Origin: Polyangiaceae bacterium
GTDB taxonomy: Bacteria; Myxococcota_A; Polyangia; Polyangiales; Polyangiaceae
Direction of reading: 5' to 3'
Length of the DNA stretch: 42,378 bases
Assembly: GCA_023150915.1 (NCBI GenBank)
Contig: JAKLKA010000054.1
Span: 1 to 42,378 of the forward strand
Part shown: piece after piece, positions 34,401-41,594 of the stretch
Numbering within the stretch: position 1 is the stretch's first letter
Layout of the letters: the number at the start of each line of letters is the position of its first letter
Made by a program: the position numbers and the translations under genes
Notes under the pieces: generated by a model
Databases searched by the model: none
What the model saw: the letters and a program-made list of their open reading frames with translations, nothing else
Told to the model about the DNA's origin: nothing

Positions 34401-35845
34401 GGACGCAGCTCGGCGAACTCGTCGGAGGGGTAGCGCCCCGAGAGCATGTCGAGCACGCCCTCGAACGAGCTGCGCTGAAGCTCGGCAAAGGGCGCCGCCC
34501 CGCGCACTCGATCGAAGAGCTCGTCTTCGCCCACGGCATCCATGGCGGCGATGGCCACGATCTGCTGAGCCAGCACGTCGAGCGGGTTCCGAAGATAGCG
34601 CGTGGCCTCGACCTGGCCCGCCACCATGCGCGGCACCGCCGCGGCGCAGGCCAGAAGATCGCCGCGAAACTTGGGGACGATCACGCCCTTCGACGGGGCG
34701 CCCACCTGGTGGCCGGCGCGCCCGATGCGCTGGATCCCCGAGGCCACCGAGGGCGGCGCCTCGATCTGGATCACCAGATCGACCGCGCCCATGTCGATCC
34801 CCAGCTCGAGGGAGCTGGTCGCCACGATCGCGGGCAGGCGCCCGGCCTTGAGCTGATCCTCGATCTCTTTCCGCCGCTCTTTGGCCACCGACCCGTGATG
34901 GGCCAGCGCCAGCGTCTCACCGGCGGTCTCGTTCAGCGCGCCAGCCAGGCGCTCGGCCAGGCGGCGGTTGTTCACGAAGATCATGGTCGAGCGATGCGCG
35001 CGCACCAGCTCGACCAGGCGCGGGTGGATCGACGGCCAGATCGAGGGCTCGCCGTCCCCCGCCGCGCCGCGCAGCCGGGCCATGTCCTCGATCGGCACCT
35101 CGACCGAAAGCTCGAGTTGCTTGCCCGCCGAGGCGTCCACCACCTCGACGGGGCGCGGCTCCCAGCGATCGCCCAGGGCCGAGCCCCCGCCGAGCAGGCG
35201 CGCGATCTCGTCCAGCGGCCGCTGGGTGGCCGAGAGCCCGATGCGCTGCAGCGGCGGGCGCCCCGCACGCAGCGCCTCGAGCCGCTCGAGCGACAGGAAC
35301 AGGTGGGCGCCGCGCTTGGTGGCCGCCAGCGAGTGGATCTCGTCCACGATCACGGTGTCCACGCTGGCCAGCCGCGCGCGCGCCTCGCTGGTGAGCAGCA
35401 AGAACAGCGACTCGGGCGTGGTGATCAAGATGTCGGCCGGCGCCCGCGAGAACGCGCTGCGCTCCTTCGCCGGCGTGTCCCCGGTACGGACTGCCACCTG
35501 CACGTCGCGGCAGGGCACGCCCAGCTGCTCGCTCACCGCGCGGATCCCCGCGATGGGCTGCGAGAGGTTCTTCTCCACGTCCGCGGCCAGAGCCTTCAGC
35601 GGCGAGACGTAGAGCACCGAGAGGCGCGCTTTCTTCGGCGGCTCGGCGCGAAACGCCAGAGTGTTCAGCGCCGCCAGGAACGCCGCCAGGGTCTTGCCCG
35701 AGCCGGTGGGCGCCAGCATCAGCGCCGATCGACCGGCGGCGATCGCGCTCCAGCCGCGCGCCTGCACGGCGGTGGGCACGCCAAGCGCGCGCTGGAACCA
35801 TTCCCGCACCGGCGGGTGAAAGTGTGCGAGCGCTGCCTGTGTCAC
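31451..35845 (-). CDS. lhr: Lhr-type large ATP-dependent helicase
   Basis: 1464 residues from a GTG at 35845. Helicase core: Walker A APTGSGKT (45-52), DEIH (168-171), LSATQRPLDEIARLL, and motif VI QRIGRAGH. The Lhr-core winged-helix and beta-barrel region follows (GIYGVFLAGTEDRPVRVGELDEEMVFE type, then FVLGASSWRIDDISHDRVLVTPAPG). The C-terminal 500 residues hold the Lhr-CTD with tandem winged-helix-like units (VLKQLEERGRVRRGYFVAGLGGTQFALPGAVDRLR). Full length for the Lhr family (about 1500). Lhr translocates 3' to 5' and unwinds DNA-RNA hybrids in repair. An open frame extends upstream to 36571 but lacks coding character. Confidence 0.96.
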   Translation of the reverse strand: MTQAALAHFHPPVREWFQRALGVPTAVQARGWSAIAAGRSALMLAPTGSGKTLAAFLAALNTLAFRAEPPKKARLSVLYVSPLKALAADVEKNLSQPIAGIRAVSEQLGVPCRDVQVAVRTGDTPAKERSAFSRAPADILITTPESLFLLLTSEARARLASVDTVIVDEIHSLAATKRGAHLFLSLERLEALRAGRPPLQRIGLSATQRPLDEIARLLGGGSALGDRWEPRPVEVVDASAGKQLELSVEVPIEDMARLRGAAGDGEPSIWPSIHPRLVELVRAHRSTMIFVNNRRLAERLAGALNETAGETLALAHHGSVAKERRKEIEDQLKAGRLPAIVATSSLELGIDMGAVDLVIQIEAPPSVASGIQRIGRAGHQVGAPSKGVIVPKFRGDLLACAAAVPRMVAGQVEATRYLRNPLDVLAQQIVAIAAMDAVGEDELFDRVRGAAPFAELQRSSFEGVLDMLSGRYPSDEFAELRPRLTWDRAARVVRARRGAKRLAVVNAGTIPDRGLYGVFLAGTEDRPVRVGELDEEMVFECRTGDVFVLGASSWRIDDISHDRVLVTPAPGEPGRMPFWHGDRPGRAPELGEAMGALAREIAGLEAGASERLVHDHALDARAAENLVAYVRAEREATGRVPSDRCWVIERFVDEVGDFRVCLLSALGARVLAPLALAIQAKLRRVSSAEIECVWSDDGLVFRFPESDEPPDLAAFIPGAAELEDLLIESLGQSSLFAARFRENAARALLLPRRYPGKRSPLWAQRKRSADLLRVAARYGSFPILLETYRECLRDVFDVPALTEVLRRIESRAIALVTVDTRRASPFAAALLFSYVGNFMYDGDAPLAERRARALTIDQGELAELLGEAELRELLDAEAIEETERSLQRLTEPCVGHADGLHDLLLALGPLSLDEIGARCAGDPAPLVGALEGEGRAFRVVMAGTLRLAAVEDVGRLCEALGVAVPPGVPAALLEPVADALGDLCSRFARTHGPFTLELASRRFGVDVRPAFARLIAQGRVVEGELLPGGRGSELCDAGVLRTLKRRSLAKLRHQIEPVDAESFARFACDWHDLGLGGVGPDGVLSVVERLEGAPLVASVIESDLLPARLPRFASVELDLACARGELLWRGLEPLGDRDGRIALYFADRYALLAPPPTPAPGALPAAIRELLTARGASFFQDIVAGTGAFAREVLCALWDMVWAGEVGNDTLAPLRSRLAGEAAPSRRQRLRGARSGLPGSEGRWSLLPAIGARTEAERRLALAEVLLDRHGVLTREAVHSEGIPGGFSAVYDVLKQLEERGRVRRGYFVAGLGGTQFALPGAVDRLRGSKARPDRPRVVLLAATDPACPYGAVVPWPESAEPLRLARAAGASVVLIDGALAAYLAKGDARLTTFVRDAERQRLIARALCGLFSRGRRAVLLEEIDGGAATSSEMAAALCDAGFSRSSQGLLARARLEAASLSAP

Positions 35846-36149
35846 CGCGCAGGCCAGGGTAGCACTTCCCCTGATTGGTAGTCGGGCCCGGCGGAGCGCT
35901 CGCTCACCGGGGCCGTTTGGTCGCACGCGTTGCCACGTCGTCTCTCGTTTCACGCGCGCGACGCCGCGCTTGCTCCTCGAGACGGTTCGAGCACACCCCG
36001 ACCGTTGACGCGCTTCCCGAAATCCGGACGCGCCAGCGCGGCCGACGCTCCAGGCCCTGCGACGGGGCTCGCCTTCGAGACAACGGCTCGAGAGCGAGGC
36101 CAGCACCTCGCCCGTTGCGTGCCCCTCCGACCTGGACGATGCTCTGGCC
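35846..36149 (+). other. Gene-free spacer between lhr and a lipoprotein gene
   Basis: 304 bases between divergent genes. I see no ORF with a credible start, RNA gene or clear hairpin. It must hold the promoters for both genes, but no sigma-70 box stands out. Confidence 0.5.
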
Positions 36150-37331
36150 ATGCGGGGCACGACGGCGATGGCTTGGGTGGCGCTTCTCTCTTCGGCCTGC
36201 GGCGGCTCGACCAGCGGCGGCGCACCCACGGACGGCGGAGCGGGCAGCGGCGCGATGGGCGGCAGCGGCGCGATGGGCGGCAGCGGCGCGATGGGCGGCA
36301 GCGGCGCGATGGGCGGCAGCGGCGCGATGGGCGGCAGCGGCGCGATGGGCGGCAGCGGCGCGATGGGCGGCAGCGGCGGTGATTCAACCGCGGGCCAGCC
36401 TCCGCCCCCCGATCCCAACGCGCCCCCGGCCAGCGGCGCGACGCCGACCACGCTGGTGGTTCGAAAGGTCTTCTTGGGCGACACCAACCTGCAGGGGCAA
36501 CAAGATGCGCAGGCTTGGCGGAAGTACGGGCTCAACGTCGACGGGCTGCTCTCGACCAAGAGCTCGACCAATCACTGCATGCCCCAGAAGGGCGCCAACA
36601 AGTCATCGATTCAGACCGACGGCGACAACGGCATCGACAACTCGTTCGGCTCGAACCTGCTCAAGATCATCGCGTCGCTCACCCCGAACCCAACCGACGA
36701 GCTCAACGCGACCATCGCCGCTGGAGCCGGGACCTGGCTGATCCACCTGCAGAACCTGGGCACCGGCGCGGCGCAGAACGGCGTGAAGGCCGCGCTGTTC
36801 GGTGCCGCTCCTTTGGGCTCCGCGCCCAGCTGGTCGCCGGCCGAGGTGCGCACCGTGACCTTCGAGTCGGTGTCCGGCGGCAGCATCACGTCCCCGCTGG
36901 TCACCTACCCGCAGAGCTACGTCGTCGGGGGAACCTGGGTCGGCGCCCCGGCAACGACCGGGAAGCTCATGCTGGCCATCGGCCTGGGGTCGGCCACGAT
37001 TCGCCACGTTCGCGCAGTCGCCAACATCACGGGCACCGGCCCCAGCGCCAAGGCGACCGGCGTCATTTCGGGGGTCATCGACACGGAAGAGTACATCTCC
37101 GAAGTCGCCAAGGTGGCGGGGCAGATCGCGATGGAGTTGTGCGAGGGCTCCACGTTCGAGACCATCGCGCAGGCGATCCGCTCCGGCAGCGACATCATGA
37201 AGGACGGGAGCAACGGCGATCCGAGCAAGACCTGCGACGGCACCTCGATCGGCGTCGGGTTCGAAGCCACGGCGGCCATGCTGGGCTCGGTCGCCCCGGC
37301 CGTGCCGCCCGTGCCCGACCCCTGCAAGTAA
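36150..37331 (+). CDS. Lipoprotein with perfect GGSGAM tandem repeats
   Basis: 393 residues. Signal peptide with lipobox LSSAC (Cys17), a Gly/Ser/Thr linker, then seven identical hexapeptides GSGAMG (18-base DNA repeat) before the globular part. The domain from about residue 95 contains LVVRKVFLGDTNLQGQQDAQ, WRKYGLNVDGLLSTKSSTNHC and DGDNGIDNSFGSNLLKII; the D-x-D-x-x-x-I-D-N-S-F-G segment is acidic and may bind Ca2+. C-terminal CEGSTFETIAQAIRSGSDIM and a short Pro tail. No family recognised. Predicted outer-membrane lipoprotein. Confidence 0.85.
   Translation: MRGTTAMAWVALLSSACGGSTSGGAPTDGGAGSGAMGGSGAMGGSGAMGGSGAMGGSGAMGGSGAMGGSGAMGGSGGDSTAGQPPPPDPNAPPASGATPTTLVVRKVFLGDTNLQGQQDAQAWRKYGLNVDGLLSTKSSTNHCMPQKGANKSSIQTDGDNGIDNSFGSNLLKIIASLTPNPTDELNATIAAGAGTWLIHLQNLGTGAAQNGVKAALFGAAPLGSAPSWSPAEVRTVTFESVSGGSITSPLVTYPQSYVVGGTWVGAPATTGKLMLAIGLGSATIRHVRAVANITGTGPSAKATGVISGVIDTEEYISEVAKVAGQIAMELCEGSTFETIAQAIRSGSDIMKDGSNGDPSKTCDGTSIGVGFEATAAMLGSVAPAVPPVPDPCK
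36243..36368 (+). repeat. 18-base tandem repeat, seven identical copies
   Basis: Unit GGCAGCGGCGCGATGGGC repeated seven times without a change, encoding a Gly/Ser/Ala/Met linker. Perfect identity suggests recent slippage or homogenisation, so copy number may vary between strains. Confidence 0.95.
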
Positions 37332-37348
37332 GGCTCAGGGATCGGCGC

Positions 37349-38905
37349 TCAGTGCCGGTGCGGCTCGGGCTTGTCGAGCAGCTTCCCGAGCTCGCGCTCC
37401 AGCGCCTCGAGGCTGGTGGCCGTCGCGTGCCGCTTGCCCGTGCGATCGAAGATCCAGAGCTGCGGCAGGCTGCTCACGCCCTTCAGGTGTTGCTCTGCCA
37501 CGGGTGAGTCGAAGTCTGGCACCTCGACCCGGCGCACGGCCAGATCGGCGTGCTGGACCGCCAGCTGCTTCAGCCGCGCATCGATGTGCTTGCACGAGTG
37601 ACACCAGTCCGCCCAGAAGTCGATCACCGTCACCTTGCGCGCCGCCAGCACCCGGCCGAGATCGAAGCTCTCGCCCCCCCGGGCAGCGTCCGCAACGTCG
37701 CCCTTGCCGGGCTTTTTGGCCGAATCGTGGGCATCGCCGTGCTCGCCGTGGTCGCCGTGCTCGCCGTGCTCGCCGTGCTCGCCGTGCTCGCCGTGCTCGC
37801 CGTGCTCGCCGTGCTCGCCGTGCTTGCCGGGCTTGCCGTGCTCGCCGTGCTTGCCGTGGTCGTGGTCGTCCTCGCCGCCAGCACCGTGATCGTGGTCGTC
37901 CTCGCCGCCAGCACCGTGATCGTGGTCTTCGTCCTCGCCGTCGCCGCCGCCGAACGACACGCTCAGCGTTCCGTAGACCGAGTAGGTCTCGCTCAGCTGC
38001 TGGCCGTTCACGTCGGTGTAGAGCGGCACACGCCCACCGATGCCGAACGCCACTTTCTCGCTCGCCCGCACGCTGGCCGAGCCGGTCGCAAACACCACGC
38101 GGCCGCCCGAGTTGACCACGCGCCCCTCCTCTTGCTCGTCGGACTGGGTGCGCACCTGAAGCAGCCCACCGGCGCCGAGCACCAGCCACGACGTGGGCAC
38201 CACCAGCGCATCGAGCCCGGCCAGGTACGTTCCGCCCATGGTCACGCCGGACTCGCTTGCGCCGAACGGCTCGCGCACCGACGCGCTGGGTGACACGCCG
38301 AAGTGGCGCGATGCGAACTGCGTGAGCCGCAGCTCGGCGCTGCCGCTGTACGCGCCGAAGCCGATGGCCAGGATGTTGGGCGGCACGCTGCCGCCTTCGT
38401 GGCCCAGCGTGCCTTGCCGCCCGGTGGGAAGCCCGAGCCCAGCCCGCAGGGTCAGGCTGGGCTGGTACCCGCCTGCCCCCCACAGCGCCGCAAAATCGTA
38501 GCTTGCGCCCAGCTCCAGATCGCCGAAACCCGAGAGCCGCCGGGCGGGCTCACCCTGCCCCGGCTCGACCGTGATGGTGCCGGCGGGCAGCGCCAGATCC
38601 GCCGCGAGACCCGCGCCGAAATAGTGGCGCAGCGAGAGCTGCGTGACGAACGCATCCAGCTCGGCGGTGTCGCCGTCCACCACGGCGCTGCCGCGGTACT
38701 CGTCCAGGAACCGCGAGTACGCCAGCGACAGCGCGAGCTGCGTCAGGCCCGAGGGCAGCGCCTGCCGCGCGCCGAGCTGCAAGTTGAGAGCGGACCCCCC
38801 GACCGGGAGGTTCGGATTCACTCAAGCAGTTCAGGTCGCGAACGCCGGCGACCACACCCCGAGGGACGCGATCCCCGCTGCGAAAGCCAACAAGCGCCGT
38901 TTCAC
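37349..38905 (-). CDS. Predicted double-Sec (U-T-A-U) beta-barrel/His-rich/thioredoxin fusion selenoprotein
   Basis: Read from the GTG at 38905 through two in-frame TGAs (38831-38833, 38822-38824), this is 518 residues. Residues 1-23 are a textbook signal peptide ([20 protein letters not shown] then AFA). Mature: T-Sec25-T-A-Sec28-VNPNLPVGG, where related exported proteins would be expected to have C-x-x-C. Then a beta-barrel-like domain ([41 protein letters not shown]), an Asp/His-rich linker with HGEHGEHG repeats (about 320-390) and a C-terminal thioredoxin fold with [10 protein letters not shown] (Cys435, Cys438), resembling DsbD-gamma. Starting after the second TGA (GTG at 38821) would leave a barrel protein without a signal peptide. 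A hairpin in SECIS position follows. Alternatives: two nonsense mutations or a misassembled start. Confidence 0.8.
37739..37855 (-). repeat. 9-base degenerate tandem repeat coding Gly-Glu-His runs
   Basis: Thirteen 9-base units; on the plus strand the main form is GTGCTCGCC, with GTGGTCGCC, GTGCTTGCC and GGGCTTGCC variants. They encode the HGEHGEHGD-type linker, a likely divalent-metal-binding region (Zn, Ni or Cu) between the barrel and thioredoxin domains. Confidence 0.9.
38794..38811 (-). promoter_or_regulatory. Predicted bacterial SECIS shared by two UGA codons
   Basis: Minus strand ACCUCCC pairs with GGGGGGU (one U-G pair) around the tetraloop GGUC. The loop begins 18 bases after the second UGA and 27 after the first, so both lie within the accepted distance. 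A G is in each of the first two loop positions. Two more pairs are possible outside after one mismatch. Confidence 0.75.
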
Positions 38906-38987
38906 GAGGCCCGCCGTTTAGGCGCGATCCGCGCCCCGTGCAAGGCCGGATTGCGATCCGCCTCGGGCTGTGGGATGGCTCCGGGCG

Positions 38988-39437
38988 ATGGGGCTCTCGA
39001 TTCGCGCGCTGATCGCCTGGATGACGCTGACGGCGTCTGCGCTGGCCCAAGCCGCGCCGCCCATCGATGCCTCGATGGCAGCGCCCGAACCCGAGCCCGA
39101 CCCCAAGGCCGACCCCAAGGCCGACCCCGCGCCTTCACCGAAGCACCACGCGGGCGGGCACAAGGGGAAGACCAAGGCCGCCGGCAATGCCAAGCCGACG
39201 AAGACCGCGACCAAGCCCAAGAAGGCGAAACCGCCGAAGCCGTCGAAGCCGACCCCGGCCGTGGCCAAAGCCAAGCCCAAGCCGAAGGCCAAGCCCAAGC
39301 CCAAGCCGAAGGCCAAGGCGGTCGCCAAGCCTGCCCCCGCGGCCAAGCCGAAGCCCCACGCCACGGCCGCGGTGAAGCCGATCCCGATGACCAAGCCCAA
39401 GAAACCCGCGGGCACGGCCAAGCCCGCCGGGACCTGA
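38988..39437 (+). CDS. Secreted Lys/Pro/Ala-rich protein
   Basis: 149 residues. A signal peptide is visible (LIAWMTLTASALAQA, cleavage near residue 22). The rest is low-complexity: acidic-Pro (PEPEPDPKADPKADPAP), then Lys/Pro/Ala repeats (KPKPKAKPKPKPKAKA) like histone H1 or AlgP-type tails. It could bind nucleic acid, acidic polysaccharide or peptidoglycan. No domain. Because such sequence arises easily in GC-rich DNA I rely on the signal peptide and on the open frame running nearly to the tRNA promoter; an ATG at 38970 is possible. Confidence 0.6.
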   Translation: MGLSIRALIAWMTLTASALAQAAPPIDASMAAPEPEPDPKADPKADPAPSPKHHAGGHKGKTKAAGNAKPTKTATKPKKAKPPKPSKPTPAVAKAKPKPKAKPKPKPKAKAVAKPAPAAKPKPHATAAVKPIPMTKPKKPAGTAKPAGT

Positions 39438-39447
39438 AACTCCCTGC

Positions 39448-39477
39448 TTGCGCGGCGGCCCTTCGGTGCGCTAGATC
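39448..39477 (+). promoter_or_regulatory. Possible sigma-70-type promoter for tRNA-Leu
   Basis: TTGCGC and TAGATC with an 18-base spacer; the tRNA begins 11 bases after the second element. Fair match to the -35/-10 boxes, but the leader is very short. Confidence 0.35.
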
Positions 39478-39488
39478 CGCGGCCCCTC

Positions 39489-39575
39489 GCGAAGGTGGCG
39501 GAACTGGCAGACGCGCTGGATTCAGGTTCCAGTCCTAGAAATAGGGTGGAGGTTCAAGTCCTCTCCTTCGCACCA
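39489..39575 (+). tRNA. tRNA-Leu (anticodon CAG)
   Basis: 87 bases with encoded CCA. Acceptor GCGAAGG pairs with CCTTCGC. The anticodon stem CTGGA/TCCAG encloses the loop TTCAGGT, giving CAG, which reads CUG. A long variable arm (CCTAGAAATAGG) and the T-arm GGAGGTTCAAGTCCTCT identify a class II leucine tRNA. Confidence 0.97.
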
Positions 39576-39864
39576 AGAGATCTCGGGTAGTTGAGCGACG
39601 CGGGGGGCGTGGTTCCGGCGCGACCCTTTGTTGGGGGTCGCGCTGGGGGCGTTTCACGGACCGCCGACCGGTGGGTGCCGTGGTCGCACGCCGCCCGCGC
39701 AACCGCTCGCGCCCTATCTCGGTCGTGCGGTACTGCTGGTTCGAGCTCCGGGGCTCGTCCGGAATGCTCGTCTCGAGCACGCGCGCCTCGAGGACGCGTG
39801 GAACGATCGCGGTTGCCGGCGAGCGACCTTGCACACGAGTTCGCAAGGGAGGACAATCTTCCGC
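39576..39864 (+). other. Spacer after tRNA-Leu, no gene recognised
   Basis: 289 bases to the start of the MopE-type lipoprotein. Open frames here have no credible start or family signal. Base use looks less GC-biased from here to the window end. No direct repeat of the tRNA 3' end is seen inside the window. Confidence 0.45.
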
Positions 39865-41538
39865 GTGCGGTTCGTCGCCACAGCCGTAGTTGTTGCTGGT
39901 TGTCTTGGTGCGGCGTGCGGAGACGATGGCACCGGTAGCGTCGGTGCGGTCGGCGACGCGGGGCTGGACGGACAAGCCGGGAGCGGCGGGGTTTCGGGCG
40001 CTGATTCATCCTTGGCCTGCATCCCTGGACAATCCGTTGCCTGCGCCGGTCCTGGGCAGTGTTCGGGGTTCCAGGTCTGCGCGAGCAACGGCAGTGGGTT
40101 CGGCCCTTGCGACTGCCCGGATTCAGGAATGGACGGCGCCAGCGATGCGCCGGTCGATTCGGCTGATGCGTTTGCAGACGGGTGTGCGTGTGCTCCGGGC
40201 GTGAAGCTGGCCTGTGTCACGACGTGCGGGAGTACGGGGAACGTGACGTGCACCCCGCAATGCGAAATCCCCAGTGGGTGCGCACCACCACCCGAGATCT
40301 GCAACGGCCTCGATGACGACTGCGTGAACGGCGCCGATGACACCTTCGCGTGCAAGCAGTTCGATGTGGTCTCGTGCGCGACTTCCTGCGGATCAGCTGG
40401 AACGAGAAAATGCACGGCGACGTGTAGCCTGCCGTCCACGTGCGATGCTCCGGCCGAGGTCTGCAATTCGCTCGACGAAGACTGCGACGGCTTGGCAGAC
40501 AACGGGCTGAACCTTTTCGGTGGACCGCTGGCGAAGCCGCAGGGGTCGGACATTCGCTCCATCCGCGTCGCATACAACGGCGCGATCTACGCCGCCGCCT
40601 ACCTTGACCTCGCGGCGAGCAACCTGGCTGTTCGCGTTCAAAGATATAACTCGGCCGGCGCGGCGGTGGGTGCTCCGATCGACATTGCCACAACGGGCGG
40701 TGGGCTTCCCAGCATTGCTTGGAACGGAAGCGCATTCGGCATCGTCTGGGGCACAGACGGAGGCGGCATCTACTTCAGGGCGGTCGATGCGACTGGGACT
40801 GTGCAGGGGCCGGCAGCCAAGGTCCACAACGCGAACGCGCAGTCCTGGGTCGGGATCACACCAGTTGGGATCTCCGACTTTCTGTTGGTGTTCGGTCACT
40901 ACGCGCCTCCTGCCGGGAACAAGTTCTACTCCGCTCGGGTCACGTCGAGCGGGTCGGTCGCCGGCACGGTGAACGACATCACGACCTCGACCGGCCGAAT
41001 CACCCAGCCAGCGCTCGTGCCGTCAACCAGCGACTTCAGGGCATTCTGGAGCGATGACAGGTCCGGGAAGTACGCCATCTATTCGCGCCCGCTTGATTCG
41101 CTGGGCAAGGCCCTCGGCGTGGAGGTCGGCATCCCGAACAACCAGAAAGATGCCAGCTTCTGGTCCGCGGCGGCGATGCCCGGTGGGTTCGTCGTCGGGT
41201 ATTCGAGTTTCGATGTAGGCGGAGGCGCCTTCATCGTGAAGACCGATGCTGGCGGGGCCCAAACCGGGCAGCCGTCCATCGTGAGTGCCGGTGGCCAAGG
41301 CCTCCCGGAGGTGGCCTGGGACGGAACGAGAATCGCCGTGCTGACTGGGGACGAGTTCCAGCTCCGCAACACCCAGCTAGCGCTAACGTCGAAATTCGCG
41401 TTCTGGTCGCCAACGACCAGCAACCTGCGCTACCCATCGTTGCGGTTGAGCGCGGGGCGGGTCTTTGGCGCGGCGAGCGCCGCGACGACATCTGCGCAAG
41501 TACGACTTTTTGGGGCGCTAGGGTGCAATGCACCCTGA
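39865..41538 (+). CDS. Lipoprotein with two MopE-like metal-binding motifs and beta-propeller-like repeats
   Basis: 557 residues from a GTG with GGGAGG 12 bases upstream. Lipobox LGAAC (Cys18). An Asp/Gly/Ala segment and a Cys-rich part (CIPGQSVACAGPGQC, CACAPGVKLACVTTC) precede two copies of the MopE-type putative metal-binding motif: EICNGLDDDCVNGADD (144-159) and EVCNSLDEDCDGLADN (198-213). The rest has repeats such as PSIAWNGSAFGIVWGT and PEVAWDGTRIAVLTGD, like beta-propeller lipoproteins. A surface adhesin or metal/glycan-binding role is inferred. Codon use is more relaxed than in upstream genes (AAAGATATAACTCG in the coding strand), compatible with transfer. Confidence 0.87.
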   Translation: MRFVATAVVVAGCLGAACGDDGTGSVGAVGDAGLDGQAGSGGVSGADSSLACIPGQSVACAGPGQCSGFQVCASNGSGFGPCDCPDSGMDGASDAPVDSADAFADGCACAPGVKLACVTTCGSTGNVTCTPQCEIPSGCAPPPEICNGLDDDCVNGADDTFACKQFDVVSCATSCGSAGTRKCTATCSLPSTCDAPAEVCNSLDEDCDGLADNGLNLFGGPLAKPQGSDIRSIRVAYNGAIYAAAYLDLAASNLAVRVQRYNSAGAAVGAPIDIATTGGGLPSIAWNGSAFGIVWGTDGGGIYFRAVDATGTVQGPAAKVHNANAQSWVGITPVGISDFLLVFGHYAPPAGNKFYSARVTSSGSVAGTVNDITTSTGRITQPALVPSTSDFRAFWSDDRSGKYAIYSRPLDSLGKALGVEVGIPNNQKDASFWSAAAMPGGFVVGYSSFDVGGGAFIVKTDAGGAQTGQPSIVSAGGQGLPEVAWDGTRIAVLTGDEFQLRNTQLALTSKFAFWSPTTSNLRYPSLRLSAGRVFGAASAATTSAQVRLFGALGCNAP

Positions 41539-41563
41539 TGGGCGGTGCGATGCAAGGCCGCCC
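41521..41563 (+). terminator. Two adjacent GC hairpins between convergent genes
   Basis: GGGTGC-AAT-GCACCC at 41521-41535 overlaps the end of the lipoprotein gene, and GGGCGG...CCGCCC at 41540-41563 follows. There is no T-tract, so an intrinsic terminator is only possible. Confidence 0.35.
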
Positions 41564-41594
41564 CGTGTTGCGGTGCGGTGTCCGAGCAGGGGCA

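Noticed and set aside
32009-35881. 1290-codon open frame antisense to lhr
   Set aside because: Arg/Gln/His/Ala-rich shadow of the GC3-biased lhr gene, with no domain.
35846-36571. Upstream extension of the lhr frame
   Set aside because: It has low-complexity Pro/Ile repeats opposite the GGSGAM repeats and lacks helicase character; the helicase starts at 35845.
37739-37855. CRISPR-like array
   Set aside because: It is contiguous 9-base coding repeats without spacers.
38822-38905. Frameshift or pseudogene explanation for the barrel/thioredoxin gene
   Set aside because: The signal peptide and barrel are already in the same frame; only two TGAs intervene, with CxxC spacing and a hairpin, so Sec is simpler. 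It remains the main alternative.
39714-40577. 287-codon minus-strand frame in the MopE gene
   Set aside because: It is a shadow of the plus-strand lipoprotein with lipobox and MopE motifs.
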